From Betaproteobacteria bacterium (GTDB lineage Bacteria > Pseudomonadota > Gammaproteobacteria > Burkholderiales > Rhodocyclaceae): a stretch of DNA of 64,000 nucleotides. Position numbers and translations under genes: made by a program. The DNA lies in NCBI GenBank assembly GCA_012026885.1, contig VEPL01000027.1, positions 116,415-180,414 of the forward strand, read 5' to 3'. This document shows, piece after piece, positions 19,022 to 28,862 of the stretch (positions are counted from its first letter, which is position 1; every line of letters starts with the position of its first letter). The notes under the pieces were generated by a model. That model was given only the letters and a program-made list of their open reading frames with translations, searched no databases and was not told where the DNA came from.

Positions 19022-20235
19022 TGCGCCGTGTCGCAATCGTCGGCGGCGGCCCGGCCGGGCTGATGGCCGCCGAGCGTCTTGCTGCGGTCGACGGCCTGGA
19101 AGTGGCGATTTTCGAGGCCATGCCAACGCTTGGGCGAAAGTTCCTGATGGCCGGCAAGGGGGGCATGAACATCACCCACGCCGAGCCGCTGCCTGCCTTC
19201 GTCGCCCGCTACGGCGACCGCGCCGCGCTCATGGCGCCGCTGCTCGACGCCTTCGGTCCGCAGGCGCTGCGCGACTGGATCCATGGCCTCGGCATCGATA
19301 CCTTCGTCGGCACCTCGGGCCGCGTTTTCCCGCGCGAGATGAAGGCCGCGCCGCTCCTGCGCGCCTGGCTGCACCGCCTGCGCCAGGCGGGCGTGCGCAC
19401 GCATGTGCGCCACCGCTGGCTGGGCTGGAACGCGGCGGGCGAACTGCGCTTCGCGACACCGGAAGGCGAGGCCGTCTGGCGAGCCGACGCCACCGTACTC
19501 GCCCTTGGCGGCGGCAGCTGGCCGCAACTGGGTTCGGATGCCGCCTGGGTACCGCTCCTTGCAGCCTGCGGCGTGCCGGTAGCGCGCCTGCGGCCGGCCA
19601 ACTGCGGCTTCGACGTCGCTTGGAGCGCGCATTTGTCCGGCCGCTTCGCCGGCGCGCCGGTCAAGGCGGTCGCCGCCAGTGCCGGCGGCGCCTTCGTTCC
19701 CGGCGAATTCAACATCACCGCCGGCGGCATCGAGGGCGGGCTGGTCTACGCCCTGTCGGCAGCGCTGCGGGACGCGCTCGAGCGCGATGGCCACGCCACG
19801 CTGACGCTCGATCTCGCGCCCGGGCGTCCGCTGGAAAAACTGGCCGCCGACCTCGCGCACCCGCGCGGGCGGGACTCGGTTGCCAATCACCTGCGCCGGC
19901 GGGCCGGCATCGACGGCGTCAAGGCCGGCTTGTTGCGGGAATTCGGGCAAATCGACAGGTCGACCGCAGCCGTTGCGCTGGCCGGGGCGATCAAGGCGCT
20001 GCCGGTGCCGCTCGTCGCACCGCGCCCGCTCGCCGAAGCGATCAGCAGTGCCGGTGGCGTCGACTTCGCGGCGCTCGACGAACGCCAGATGCTGCGCGAC
20101 CTGCCCGGTGTCTTCTGCGCCGGCGAGATGCTCGACTGGGAGGCGCCGACCGGCGGCTACCTGCTCACCGGCTGCCTGGCCACCGGCCACGCAGCAGGGG
20201 ATGGCGCCGCTGCCTGGCTGGCTAACCGAAGCTAA
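19021..20235 (+). CDS. NAD(P)/FAD-dependent oxidoreductase, YhiN/HI0933 family
   Basis: 404 residues. The dinucleotide-binding motif IVGGGPAGLMAAERL is at the N-terminus, LGRKFLMAGKGGMN near residues 38-51 is the YhiN signature, and the C-terminal CAGEMLDWEAPTGGYLL binds FAD. Substrate unknown. The start overlaps the transglutaminase stop by one base, so it may be read with that operon, although homologues often stand alone. It converges on rsgA, and the two stop codons share bases 20232-20235. Confidence 0.88.
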   Translation: MRRVAIVGGGPAGLMAAERLAAVDGLEVAIFEAMPTLGRKFLMAGKGGMNITHAEPLPAFVARYGDRAALMAPLLDAFGPQALRDWIHGLGIDTFVGTSGRVFPREMKAAPLLRAWLHRLRQAGVRTHVRHRWLGWNAAGELRFATPEGEAVWRADATVLALGGGSWPQLGSDAAWVPLLAACGVPVARLRPANCGFDVAWSAHLSGRFAGAPVKAVAASAGGAFVPGEFNITAGGIEGGLVYALSAALRDALERDGHATLTLDLAPGRPLEKLAADLAHPRGRDSVANHLRRRAGIDGVKAGLLREFGQIDRSTAAVALAGAIKALPVPLVAPRPLAEAISSAGGVDFAALDERQMLRDLPGVFCAGEMLDWEAPTGGYLLTGCLATGHAAGDGAAAWLANRS

Positions 20236-21083
20236 CCGGCAATGCGCCGGTAGAGTGCGAAGCGGCGGGCGTCGACTGCGCCGGTTTCGACCGCGGCGAC
20301 CAGCGCGCAGTCGGGTTCGCGGTCGTGGCGGCAGTCGCGGAAGCGGCACTGGCCGAGGTAGGGGCGGAACTCGCGGAAGGCGTGTTCGATTTCCTGGCGG
20401 TCGAGGTGGCCGAGACCGAATTCCTGCAGGCCGGGCGAGTCGATCAGGTGGCTGTCGGCGTCGAGATGGTAGAGCGTTGCGTGCGTCGTCGTGTGCTTGC
20501 CCGAATCAAGTGCCTGCGAGATTTCTCGCGTCCTCGCCAGCGCCGCGGGTATCAGTGCGTTGACCAGCGTCGACTTGCCCATGCCCGATTGCCCGACGAG
20601 GACGCTGGTGCGTCCCTGCAGGTGCGGGCGCAGGTCCTCGGCATGCTCGCGTGCCGACAGTTCGAGGGTGCGGTAGCCGAGCGCGGCAAGCGGGGCCAAC
20701 TGGGCGCGAGCAGCCGGCAACCGGTCGGCGAGGTCGCACTTGTTGAGGACGATGAGCGGCGCGATCTCCTCGCTCTCGGCGGCGAGCAGGGCGCGCGTGA
20801 CCAGTTCGTCGGAGAAGGCCGGCTCGCTGGCGACGACGATGACCAGCTGGTCGACATTGGCGGCGATCAGCTTCTGGCGGACTTCGTTGGAGCGGTAGAG
20901 CAGGCTGGTGCGCGGCAGGATGGCCTCGATCACGCCCTGGTCGCCAGAGGCGCGATGCAGCGCGACGCGGTCGCCGCAGGCGACTTCGCTCTTCTTGCCG
21001 CGCGGGAAGCACTGCAGCTTCCCGCCGTCGTCGAGTTCGACCGTGTACTGGCGGCCGTGTGCGGCGACGACGCGGCCTTCCAT
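20232..21083 (-). CDS. rsgA: Ribosome small-subunit biogenesis GTPase RsgA
   Basis: 283 residues. It has an N-terminal OB fold, then a circularly permuted GTPase with NKCD (114-117) before the P-loop GQSGMGKS (164-171) and DSPG (215-218), and a C-terminal zinc knuckle (Cys246, Cys251, His253, Cys259). It assists late 30S maturation. Its ATG overlaps the stop of the upstream M48 gene by one base (TGATG), so the two are translationally coupled. Confidence 0.96.
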   Translation of the reverse strand: MEGRVVAAHGRQYTVELDDGGKLQCFPRGKKSEVACGDRVALHRASGDQGVIEAILPRTSLLYRSNEVRQKLIAANVDQLVIVVASEPAFSDELVTRALLAAESEEIAPLIVLNKCDLADRLPAARAQLAPLAALGYRTLELSAREHAEDLRPHLQGRTSVLVGQSGMGKSTLVNALIPAALARTREISQALDSGKHTTTHATLYHLDADSHLIDSPGLQEFGLGHLDRQEIEHAFREFRPYLGQCRFRDCRHDREPDCALVAAVETGAVDARRFALYRRIAG

Positions 21084-22324
21084 CACATGGCCGCCTGTAG
21101 CCGGGCGACGCGCAGGGCGGCCGGCGGGTGCGAGTCGTAGACCGCCGAGTGCAGCGGGTCCGGGGTCAGCGTCGCGGCGTTGTCGGTGTATAGCTTGACC
21201 AGCGCGCGCACGAGGTCGTCGCCGGAGGCGTGAGCGGCGGCGTAGGCATCGGCCTCGAACTCGTGGCGGCGCGACAGGGCGCTGGCGAGCGGGGCGAACG
21301 GGAAGGTAAACACCGGCACGACGAGGAAGAAGGTCAGCAGCGAGACGGCAGTGCTGCCGATGGGGACGCCGAGACACGCGTGGAACCAGGGGGCGCTGAT
21401 CAGTTGCCCGAGCAGCCAGAGGAAGGCGAGCGAGGCGGCAAAGAGGAAGGCGATGCGCTTGACGATGTGGCGGCGGGCGAAGTGACCCAGTTCGTGCGCG
21501 AGCACGGCCTCGACCTCGGCAGGAGCCAGGCGCTCGAGCAGGGTGTCGAAGAAGACGATGCGCTTGCTGCGGCCAAAGCCGGTGAAGTAGGCGTTGCCGT
21601 GGCTGGAGCGCTTCGAGCCGTCCATCACGAAGAGGCCGGACGCGCGGAAGCCGCAGCGGGCAAGGAGAGCTTCGATGCGCGCCTTCATGTCGCCCTCGGG
21701 TAGCGGCGTGAACTTGTTGAACAGCGGGGCGATCCAGGTCGGGTAAATGAAGACGACGGCCAGGTTGAAGGCGCTCCAGAACAGCCAGACGTAGAGCCAC
21801 CAGCGTTCCCCCATTGCCGCCATCAGCCAGAGCACGGCGAGGATGACGGGCGCTCCGATCACCACCGCGAGAAGGGCCTGGCGGGCGAGGTCGGCACAGA
21901 ACAGGGCTGCCGTCATGCGGTTGAAACCGTAGCGCGCCTCGATGACGAACTGCCGGTGGACGGCGAAGGGCAGGTCGACCAGCGCCGAGACGGTCATGAC
22001 GCTGAAGATCAGCACAACGCCGGCTGGCAGCCCGCTGAGGTATGCCGTCGCGTGGGCGTGCAGCGCCGCGATGCCGCCGCCGAGCGTCAGCACCAGGAGC
22101 AAGGCGGATTCGGCGAGCAGGACGGCGATGCCGGCGCGGGTGCGGTCGACGGTGTAATCGGCGGCCTTTTGGTGGGCTTCGAGGGATACGCGCCCGGCGA
22201 ACGCGGCCGGCACCGCGCCACGATGCGCGGCGACGTGGCAAATCTGGCGCGCGGCCAGCCACAAGCGGGCCGCGAGCGTCAGCGCGAAGGCGGCGAGGAA
22301 GATCAGGGTGAAGTCGGTGGCCAA
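21083..22324 (-). CDS. M48 family membrane metallopeptidase (Ste24/CaaX protease-like)
   Basis: 413 residues with several membrane segments (near 65-82, 100-118, 150-170, 180-196, 290-307 and 325-345). The zinc motif HELGH is at 277-281, and a third ligand is likely in [11 protein letters not shown] near residue 355. It resembles Ste24-type CAAX endopeptidases; bacterial substrates are mostly unknown. The start is a TTG (22324), as no upstream ATG is in frame and the next Met is inside the membrane region. It is divergent from orn with only 44 bases between, and coupled to rsgA. Confidence 0.88.
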   Translation of the reverse strand: MATDFTLIFLAAFALTLAARLWLAARQICHVAAHRGAVPAAFAGRVSLEAHQKAADYTVDRTRAGIAVLLAESALLLVLTLGGGIAALHAHATAYLSGLPAGVVLIFSVMTVSALVDLPFAVHRQFVIEARYGFNRMTAALFCADLARQALLAVVIGAPVILAVLWLMAAMGERWWLYVWLFWSAFNLAVVFIYPTWIAPLFNKFTPLPEGDMKARIEALLARCGFRASGLFVMDGSKRSSHGNAYFTGFGRSKRIVFFDTLLERLAPAEVEAVLAHELGHFARRHIVKRIAFLFAASLAFLWLLGQLISAPWFHACLGVPIGSTAVSLLTFFLVVPVFTFPFAPLASALSRRHEFEADAYAAAHASGDDLVRALVKLYTDNAATLTPDPLHSAVYDSHPPAALRVARLQAAM

Positions 22325-22368
22325 GAAGCTGTGCGAGAATGCGCGGTTTCGGGCAAACGAACGATTAT

Positions 22369-22929
22369 ATGGCAGGCAACGCGAACAATCTCGTCTGGCT
22401 GGACATGGAAATGACCGGGCTCAATCCGGATGCCGACCGCATCCTCGAGCTGGCCATCGTGGTCACCAACCAGGACCTCGAAATGGTCGCCGAATCGCCG
22501 GCCTGGGCCGTACATCAGACCGACGCCGTGCTTGCCGGGATGGACGAGTGGAACCAGAAGACGCACGGTCGCTCCGGCCTGATCGACCGCGTGCGCGCCT
22601 CGACGCTGGACGAGGCGGCGGTCGCGGCGGCGGCGCTCGACTTCCTGCACAAGTATTCGCTGGCGAACCATTCGCCGATGTGCGGCAACTCGATCGGCCA
22701 GGATCGCCGCTTCATGGCCCGCCACATGCCCGAGCTCGAGCGCTTCTTCCACTACCGCAACCTCGACGTCAGCACGCTCAAGGAGCTGTGCAAGCGCTGG
22801 CAACCGGCGATCTACAAGGGCTTCAAAAAGAAGAGCAGGCATACCGCGCTGGCCGATATCCACGAGTCGATCGACGAACTGAAGTATTACCGCGAGCACT
22901 TCCTGGTTATGCCGGCCAAATCCGGCTGA
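22369..22929 (+). CDS. orn: Oligoribonuclease
   Basis: 186 residues; a DEDDh 3'-5' exonuclease that degrades dinucleotides such as pGpG to nucleotides. Catalytic residues appear in WLDMEMTG (Asp12, Glu14), [10 protein letters not shown] and [12 protein letters not shown] chose ATG 22369 because [17 protein letters not shown] matches the family start; an upstream ATG at 22339 would add ten unrelated residues. Divergent from the M48 gene, convergent with the GT39-like gene. Confidence 0.97.
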   Translation: MAGNANNLVWLDMEMTGLNPDADRILELAIVVTNQDLEMVAESPAWAVHQTDAVLAGMDEWNQKTHGRSGLIDRVRASTLDEAAVAAAALDFLHKYSLANHSPMCGNSIGQDRRFMARHMPELERFFHYRNLDVSTLKELCKRWQPAIYKGFKKKSRHTALADIHESIDELKYYREHFLVMPAKSG

Positions 22930-22941
22930 TTCCGGCCGCGG

Positions 22942-24564
22942 TCAACGCCGGTAGAGGCGGAATTTTTCCTTGCGCTCGCCGGGGCGGTTGCCTTCCCAGA
23001 TCCGCGTCCATTTGCCGGCCGGCGCCGCGAGTTCCGGGCGCGTATCGCCGGTGACGACCACCCAGTCGCATTGCTGGCCTGCTGGCGTGTCGGCCGAGAA
23101 CGGCTCGATGCCGACGAAGTAGGCGAGCGAGGCGCGCTGGGTATCACTGAGGCCGCGCTCGCCGACACAGCCGTGGCCATCGGGCAGGGCGCGCGCAATG
23201 GCTTGGGCGACCGGGCGGTAGCTCTTGCCGTAGTCGAACCAGGGCAGGATCAATGTCGTCGCCAGCAGCCACAGCGTCGTGAAACCGAGCGTCCAGTGCG
23301 TCAGGCTGCGGTAGGGCGAGCGCGGCGCCGTGAAGATCAGCCAGACCCACCAGGTACTGGCCGCCAGGCCGACGGCTAGTGCGACAGCGTCGATGCTGCC
23401 GGTGAAGCCGGGGCGCAGGACGACGGCGCGCTGCGCCAGCCGTTCCGGCCAGCCCAGCGCCATCGCCGACCACGCCACCCAGACGAGGCCGGCGAACAGC
23501 GTGAAGGTCATCATCGCGAACCAGTCGAAGGCGGATGCGGCTCCGCGGCGCAGGTTGAGCGCGCCGGGTGTGGCGAGCAGGGCGACGGCCGGGAGCAGGA
23601 GCAGGGCCGGGATGTCGCGCGGCCGGTAGGCCCAGGCAAGCATGATCAGGGTCAGCACGAGGAGTGTCAGCGGCAGCAGTTGCGGCCAGGCTGCGAGGTC
23701 GCGGCGCCGTGTCCACAACGTCCAGCCGGCCAGCGGCAGGGCAGGGAAGGCGAACCACGGTAGCATGCCGGCGAAGCGGCCGAGGCCGGTGATCGAGAAG
23801 GGGGTGAACAGGGGGCGCAGTTCGGTGGCTAGCCAGCCGTGCAGGCGGGACGGCTCCAGTGCGAGAAGGAGCAAGGGCCAGGGCAGGGCCAGCAGGGCGC
23901 CGATGCCGAGGCCGACGGCGAGTGTATGCAGCGCACGGGTGCGGTCGGGAGAGCACCACCAGGCGACCGGTGCCATCGCCAGCAGGGGCAGGGTCGGCGC
24001 GATGCCGGCACCGAGCAGGCAGCCGGCGACGGCGAGGCCGTACCAGGCACCGGTCAGCCGTGGCTTGCGGCCGAAGGCGGCGAGCGCCGCCAGGGCGCAG
24101 CCGTAGGCGGCGAGAGCGACCAGCATCGGCTGGGCGTCGTGGGCGTGCAGGACGAGGCCGAGCGATCCGGCCAGCAGCAGGGGCGAGGCGGCGGCGCTCT
24201 CCCGGCCGTAGAGTTCGCGCCCGGCGTAATAGAGGGCAGCCAAGGCGAGGGAGACCCAAACACCGCTGGCGATACGCATCGCCTCATGGGCCGGCAGCAG
24301 CCAGCCGAACAGCTTGCCGGTCAGGGCGGCGCTCCAGTAGTAGAGCGGCGGCTCGTGGAAGGGGCGGCCGGCGAGGTCGGGCGACAGCCAGTCGCCATGC
24401 GCGAGCATATGCCAGGCGGTGCCGATGTGGATGGCGTCCTCGCCCTTCCACGGGTCGCGGCCGAAGAGGCCGGCGAGGACGTAGAACGCCAGCATGGCCG
24501 CGAGCGCCCAGCCGGCTGGCGGCAGGCGTATGCCCTGGCGGAGGAAGGAAGGGAGGGAGATCAT
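22942..24564 (-). CDS. ArnT/GT39-like membrane glycosyltransferase
   Basis: 540 residues with roughly ten to twelve membrane segments. The first periplasmic loop contains GRDPWKGEDAIH, the acidic motif expected of GT-C polyprenyl-phosphate-sugar transferases, followed by HEPPLYYW. The C-terminal 75 residues form a soluble domain. It probably transfers a lipid-linked sugar to lipid A, protein or glycan on the periplasmic side; acceptor unknown. It begins just after the rpmE terminator. Confidence 0.82.
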   Translation of the reverse strand: MISLPSFLRQGIRLPPAGWALAAMLAFYVLAGLFGRDPWKGEDAIHIGTAWHMLAHGDWLSPDLAGRPFHEPPLYYWSAALTGKLFGWLLPAHEAMRIASGVWVSLALAALYYAGRELYGRESAAASPLLLAGSLGLVLHAHDAQPMLVALAAYGCALAALAAFGRKPRLTGAWYGLAVAGCLLGAGIAPTLPLLAMAPVAWWCSPDRTRALHTLAVGLGIGALLALPWPLLLLALEPSRLHGWLATELRPLFTPFSITGLGRFAGMLPWFAFPALPLAGWTLWTRRRDLAAWPQLLPLTLLVLTLIMLAWAYRPRDIPALLLLPAVALLATPGALNLRRGAASAFDWFAMMTFTLFAGLVWVAWSAMALGWPERLAQRAVVLRPGFTGSIDAVALAVGLAASTWWVWLIFTAPRSPYRSLTHWTLGFTTLWLLATTLILPWFDYGKSYRPVAQAIARALPDGHGCVGERGLSDTQRASLAYFVGIEPFSADTPAGQQCDWVVVTGDTRPELAAPAGKWTRIWEGNRPGERKEKFRLYRR

Positions 24565-24576
24565 CGCGCCGAAATG

Positions 24577-24600
24577 AAAAAGGCAGCCGCCCGGCTGCCC
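24577..24600 (-). terminator. Rho-independent terminator after rpmE
   Basis: Read on the minus strand, a GGCAGCC/GGCTGCC stem with a short loop runs into TTTTT. It lies between the rpmE stop and the GT39-like start. Confidence 0.85.
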
Positions 24601-24625
24601 TTCTGCTCTGGCCCGATCAGCCGGA

Positions 24626-24850
24626 TCAGGCGGCTGCGGCCTTGCCGCGGCGCGCGCCGAACTTCTGGTTGAATTTCTCCACCCGGCCGGCGGTGTCGAC
24701 GATCTTCTGCTTGCCGGTGTAGAACGGATGGCAGGCCGAACAGACTTCGACGTGCAGCGGCTTGCCCATCGTGGACTTGGTCGTGAAGGTGTTGCCGCAG
24801 GAGCAGGTCACCTGGATTTCGTTGTACTTCGGGTGGATGTCGGCTTTCAT
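24626..24850 (-). CDS. rpmE: 50S ribosomal protein L31 (zinc type)
   Basis: 74 residues starting [19 protein letters not shown]. Four cysteines (CSC near 16-18, CSAC near 37-40) form the zinc site of the C+ form of L31. The C-terminus is basic with a final Ala run. ATG 24850 is preferred with AGGA 6 bases upstream; an ATG directly before it (24853) is equally placed to start. It has its own promoter and terminator. Confidence 0.97.
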   Translation of the reverse strand: MKADIHPKYNEIQVTCSCGNTFTTKSTMGKPLHVEVCSACHPFYTGKQKIVDTAGRVEKFNQKFGARRGKAAAA

Positions 24851-24902
24851 CATGTGTCCTTTAGTAGCGACCGGCGGATGTGGCCGATCTGGGAAGCCCG
24901 CG

Positions 24903-24931
24903 ATTATCCTAGATCGGCGTCGCGATTGCAA
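24903..24931 (-). promoter_or_regulatory. Sigma-70 promoter of rpmE
   Basis: On the minus strand: -35 TTGCAA (24931-24926), a 17-base spacer and -10 GATAAT (24908-24903). The predicted start near 24896 gives a leader of about 46 bases. Confidence 0.6.
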
Positions 24932-24991
24932 CTGTTAACTGAATGGGCTTGGCTCTGATTCTGCGGGGTTTTTCCGGGCGGAACCGGAGTT

Positions 24992-26344
24992 TCATCCGCC
25001 TGTGGCGGGCAGCATTTTTCGTATTCCGATGCTGGCCTCGGCAAGCACCGCATCCCAGTCGCCGGCACTAGGCTGGCGGAGGATGCGGATGCTGGGATAC
25101 CAGGGCGTCGTCTCCCCGGACTCGCCCCAACGCCAGTCGGGGGAATGCGTGACCAAGACCCAGGTGGGGGTGCCCATGGTTCCGCCCAGGTGAGCGAGGC
25201 TCGTGTCGACGGTCAGGATGAGGTCCATCTCGCTAGCGAGCACAGCGGTATCGAGGAAATCCGAGATGAACGGCGCCAGTGGCGCCGCATGGCGGTCCGA
25301 TAGTTCATCGAGCTGGAAAGAGTAGTAATCGACACCGGGGATCTGCGCGAGTGAACGCCAGAAGGTTTCTTCCGGGATCGAGCGTTCGGCGTCACGGATA
25401 TGACCGGGGTTACCCCGATGGCAGACGCCCACCTTGAATCCGCTGCCGGATACCGCATCGCTGCGGCCTCCCGGAAGCTGCAGCCGGAGCGGGCCGAGTT
25501 CGGGGGCGCGCCCGAAAACGTAACCCAGGCTCATGACCGAAATGTAGGTGTCGAAAGTCTCCGGCACCGGGGTTCCGTCGGCAAAGACCACATCGATGTC
25601 GGGCGATGTCGCCAGCAACCTTTGCAGCGGGGGGTGGCAGCACACCATCACCCGCGCCCCGCGCGCCCGGCAGAGCGGCGCATAGCGCAGGAACTGGAGG
25701 GCGTCGCCCATTCTGTGCTCAGGGTAGATCAGCAGGGTCCTGCCGGCCAGGTCGCTGCCGTCCCACTCTTCCTTGCCGGCCAGAAGCTCCTCCGGAACGA
25801 CGCCGGCGAGATCGAGGCGGGCCTCGTGATCGAGGAAGCCTTCAGCCCAGTTGGCGCGGATCAGGTATTCCAGCGAACGAAAATAGCGGGCCAGCGAGAT
25901 GTTCGGGTCGTTTGCCAGGATTCCGGAATAGGCGCGGATGGCTTCCTCGTGCCGCCCCGCGCGGCTGAGGGCGACCCCCGTGTTGATGCGGGCTTCCAGT
26001 CCGGCCGGATTGAGCGAGTTGGCCGTCGCGAAAGATTGCAGCGCTTCCCCGTGGCGGGCGAGTTCATTCAGGGTGACGCCGATGTTGACGTGGATGTCGT
26101 AATCGTCCGGCGCGAGTGCGGCGGCGACCCGGTAGGCGGCCAGGGCCTCGTCATATCGCCTGTTCAGGCGGAGCACGTTGCCCAGGTTGTAGTGGGCCGC
26201 CATGAAGCGATCGTCGGCGGCGATGGCCTGGCGATAAAGGGATTCCGCCTGTTCGATGTCGCCCAGCGAGAGCGCCTGGTTGCCGAGATTCTTCAGCGCC
26301 TGGGCATTTGCCTGGTTGCCGCCGGTCGGGATATCTGAAGCCAC
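24992..26344 (-). CDS. TPR protein with glycosyltransferase-like C-terminal domain
   Basis: 450 residues. Residues 15-175 hold about four TPR motifs (for example NLGNVLRLNRRYDEALAAYR). Residues 200-450 resemble GT9/heptosyltransferase-type folds: LIYPEHRMGDALQFLRYAPL, VGVCHRGNPGHIRDAERS, and DTSLAHLGGTMGTPTWVLV near the end, which is the usual nucleotide-sugar motif. Such fusions are often linked to flagellin or surface-protein glycosylation, but nothing nearby shows the target. No signal peptide. The base composition is slightly less GC-rich than its neighbours. Confidence 0.78.
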   Translation of the reverse strand: MASDIPTGGNQANAQALKNLGNQALSLGDIEQAESLYRQAIAADDRFMAAHYNLGNVLRLNRRYDEALAAYRVAAALAPDDYDIHVNIGVTLNELARHGEALQSFATANSLNPAGLEARINTGVALSRAGRHEEAIRAYSGILANDPNISLARYFRSLEYLIRANWAEGFLDHEARLDLAGVVPEELLAGKEEWDGSDLAGRTLLIYPEHRMGDALQFLRYAPLCRARGARVMVCCHPPLQRLLATSPDIDVVFADGTPVPETFDTYISVMSLGYVFGRAPELGPLRLQLPGGRSDAVSGSGFKVGVCHRGNPGHIRDAERSIPEETFWRSLAQIPGVDYYSFQLDELSDRHAAPLAPFISDFLDTAVLASEMDLILTVDTSLAHLGGTMGTPTWVLVTHSPDWRWGESGETTPWYPSIRILRQPSAGDWDAVLAEASIGIRKMLPATGG

Positions 26345-26410
26345 GCGTTGCCTCCTGGTCGAAAACGCCCGGGCGGCGCCGGTCGCCTGCCCCGGACTTC
26401 GCCCGGCTGG

Positions 26411-27670
<1,260 letters not shown>

Positions 27671-27825
27671 GGGAGCGTAGTGGCGCCGGGATGCGACGAT
27701 GGCATCGGCCCGGGGGCGGGGCGCAGGAGCGAGGTTTGGGGAGGGACCGAAGGACGCCGGGCGATCGGCCCGCTGCGTCAGCCTGACGGCGCGGGGCGCG
27801 CCATCAGGGCAAGAGACTACGGGTA

Positions 27826-28152
27826 TTACAGCGTGCTGTCAATAAAGGCGGCGAGCTGAGACTTGGACAGCGCGCCGACCTTGGTGGCCTCGACATTGCC
27901 GTTCTTGAAGATCATCAGCGTCGGGATGCCGCGGATGCCGAACTTGGCCGGCGTTGCCTGGTTGTCGTCGATGTTGACCTTGGCTACCTTGAGCTTGCCG
28001 GCGTATTCCTTCGCCACCTCGTCGAGGATGGGGGCGATCATCTTGCACGGCCCGCACCATTCGGCCCAGTAATCGACGAGAACCGGCTGCTGCGACTGCA
28101 GCACCTCGGATTCGAAGGTGTCGTCGGTGACGTAATGGATATGCTCGCTCAT
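27826..28152 (-). CDS. trxA: Thioredoxin
   Basis: 108 residues with active site W32-C-G-P-C36 and the cis-proline segment [11 protein letters not shown]. General cytoplasmic disulfide reductase. It lies upstream of rho in the same direction, a common betaproteobacterial pairing. Confidence 0.97.
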   Translation of the reverse strand: MSEHIHYVTDDTFESEVLQSQQPVLVDYWAEWCGPCKMIAPILDEVAKEYAGKLKVAKVNIDDNQATPAKFGIRGIPTLMIFKNGNVEATKVGALSKSQLAAFIDSTL

Positions 28153-28188
28153 GAAATGCCTCGTGGGTTGCGGTCGACGCGTGGAAAA

Positions 28189-28212
28189 CAGGGAAATCGC
28201 CGAAGACGGCGA
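28189..28212 (-). terminator. Weak hairpin downstream of dctR
   Basis: A TCGCCG/CGGCGA stem with a 4-base loop, followed on the minus strand by TTTCCCTG. The stem is short and the T-run poor, so termination here is uncertain. Confidence 0.3.
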
Positions 28213-28259
28213 CGTGAATTCCGGCGAATCCTAGCGAAAAAGGCGGGGCAAGGGAAGGG

Positions 28260-28862
28260 TCAGGTGCCGGACTTCAGCAGGTTGGCCAGTTCGACCGCCG
28301 TCTTGACCTTCATCTTGTCGAAAAGGTTTGCCCGATGCACCTCGACCGTGCGCATGCTGATGCCGAGATCATCGGCGATGACCTTGTTGAACTTGCCGAG
28401 CAGGACCAGTTCCATGATCTGGCGCTCGCGGGTGGTCAGCGTCGCCAGGCGGTTCTTCACCGTGTCGGCGGAGGCGCTGGCCGCCCGCCGCGAGGCGTCG
28501 ACGGCCATGGCTTCCTCGACGCGGGTCGCCAGTTCGTTGTCGTTGAGCGGCTTCTCGAAGAAGTCGAAGGCGCCCTTCTTCAGCGTCGCTACCGCCAGCG
28601 GCACATCGCCATGCCCGGTCAGAAAGATCACCGGCAATGTCGATCCGCGCTCGCGCAGGTGGTCGAAACAGTCCAGTCCGCTCATGCCGGGCATGCGCAT
28701 GTCGAGGATCACGCAGCCGGCCAGGCGTGCATTCCACTCGGCCAGGAAGGTCTCCGCACAGTCGTAGCTACGGCACGGAATGCCGCGCGACTTGAGCAGC
28801 CAGGCAACGGCGTCGCGGATGGCCTCGTCGTCGTCGACCAGGTGGGCTTGTGGCTGGCTCAT
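28260..28862 (-). CDS. dctR: FixJ/DctR-type response regulator
   Basis: 200 residues. The receiver domain has Asp10-Asp12 acidic pocket residues, phosphorylation site Asp54 (VILDMRMPG) and Lys104 (FFEKPL). A LuxR-type HTH near residues 140-195 contains LTTRERQIMELVLLGKFNKVIADDLGISMRTVEVHR. Its start overlaps the sensor kinase stop (ATGA), so the pair is made together. Proximity to dctA and dctPQM, and the shared palindrome upstream of both, indicate control of C4-dicarboxylate uptake; the name DctR is by context. Confidence 0.88.
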   Translation of the reverse strand: MSQPQAHLVDDDEAIRDAVAWLLKSRGIPCRSYDCAETFLAEWNARLAGCVILDMRMPGMSGLDCFDHLRERGSTLPVIFLTGHGDVPLAVATLKKGAFDFFEKPLNDNELATRVEEAMAVDASRRAASASADTVKNRLATLTTRERQIMELVLLGKFNKVIADDLGISMRTVEVHRANLFDKMKVKTAVELANLLKSGT

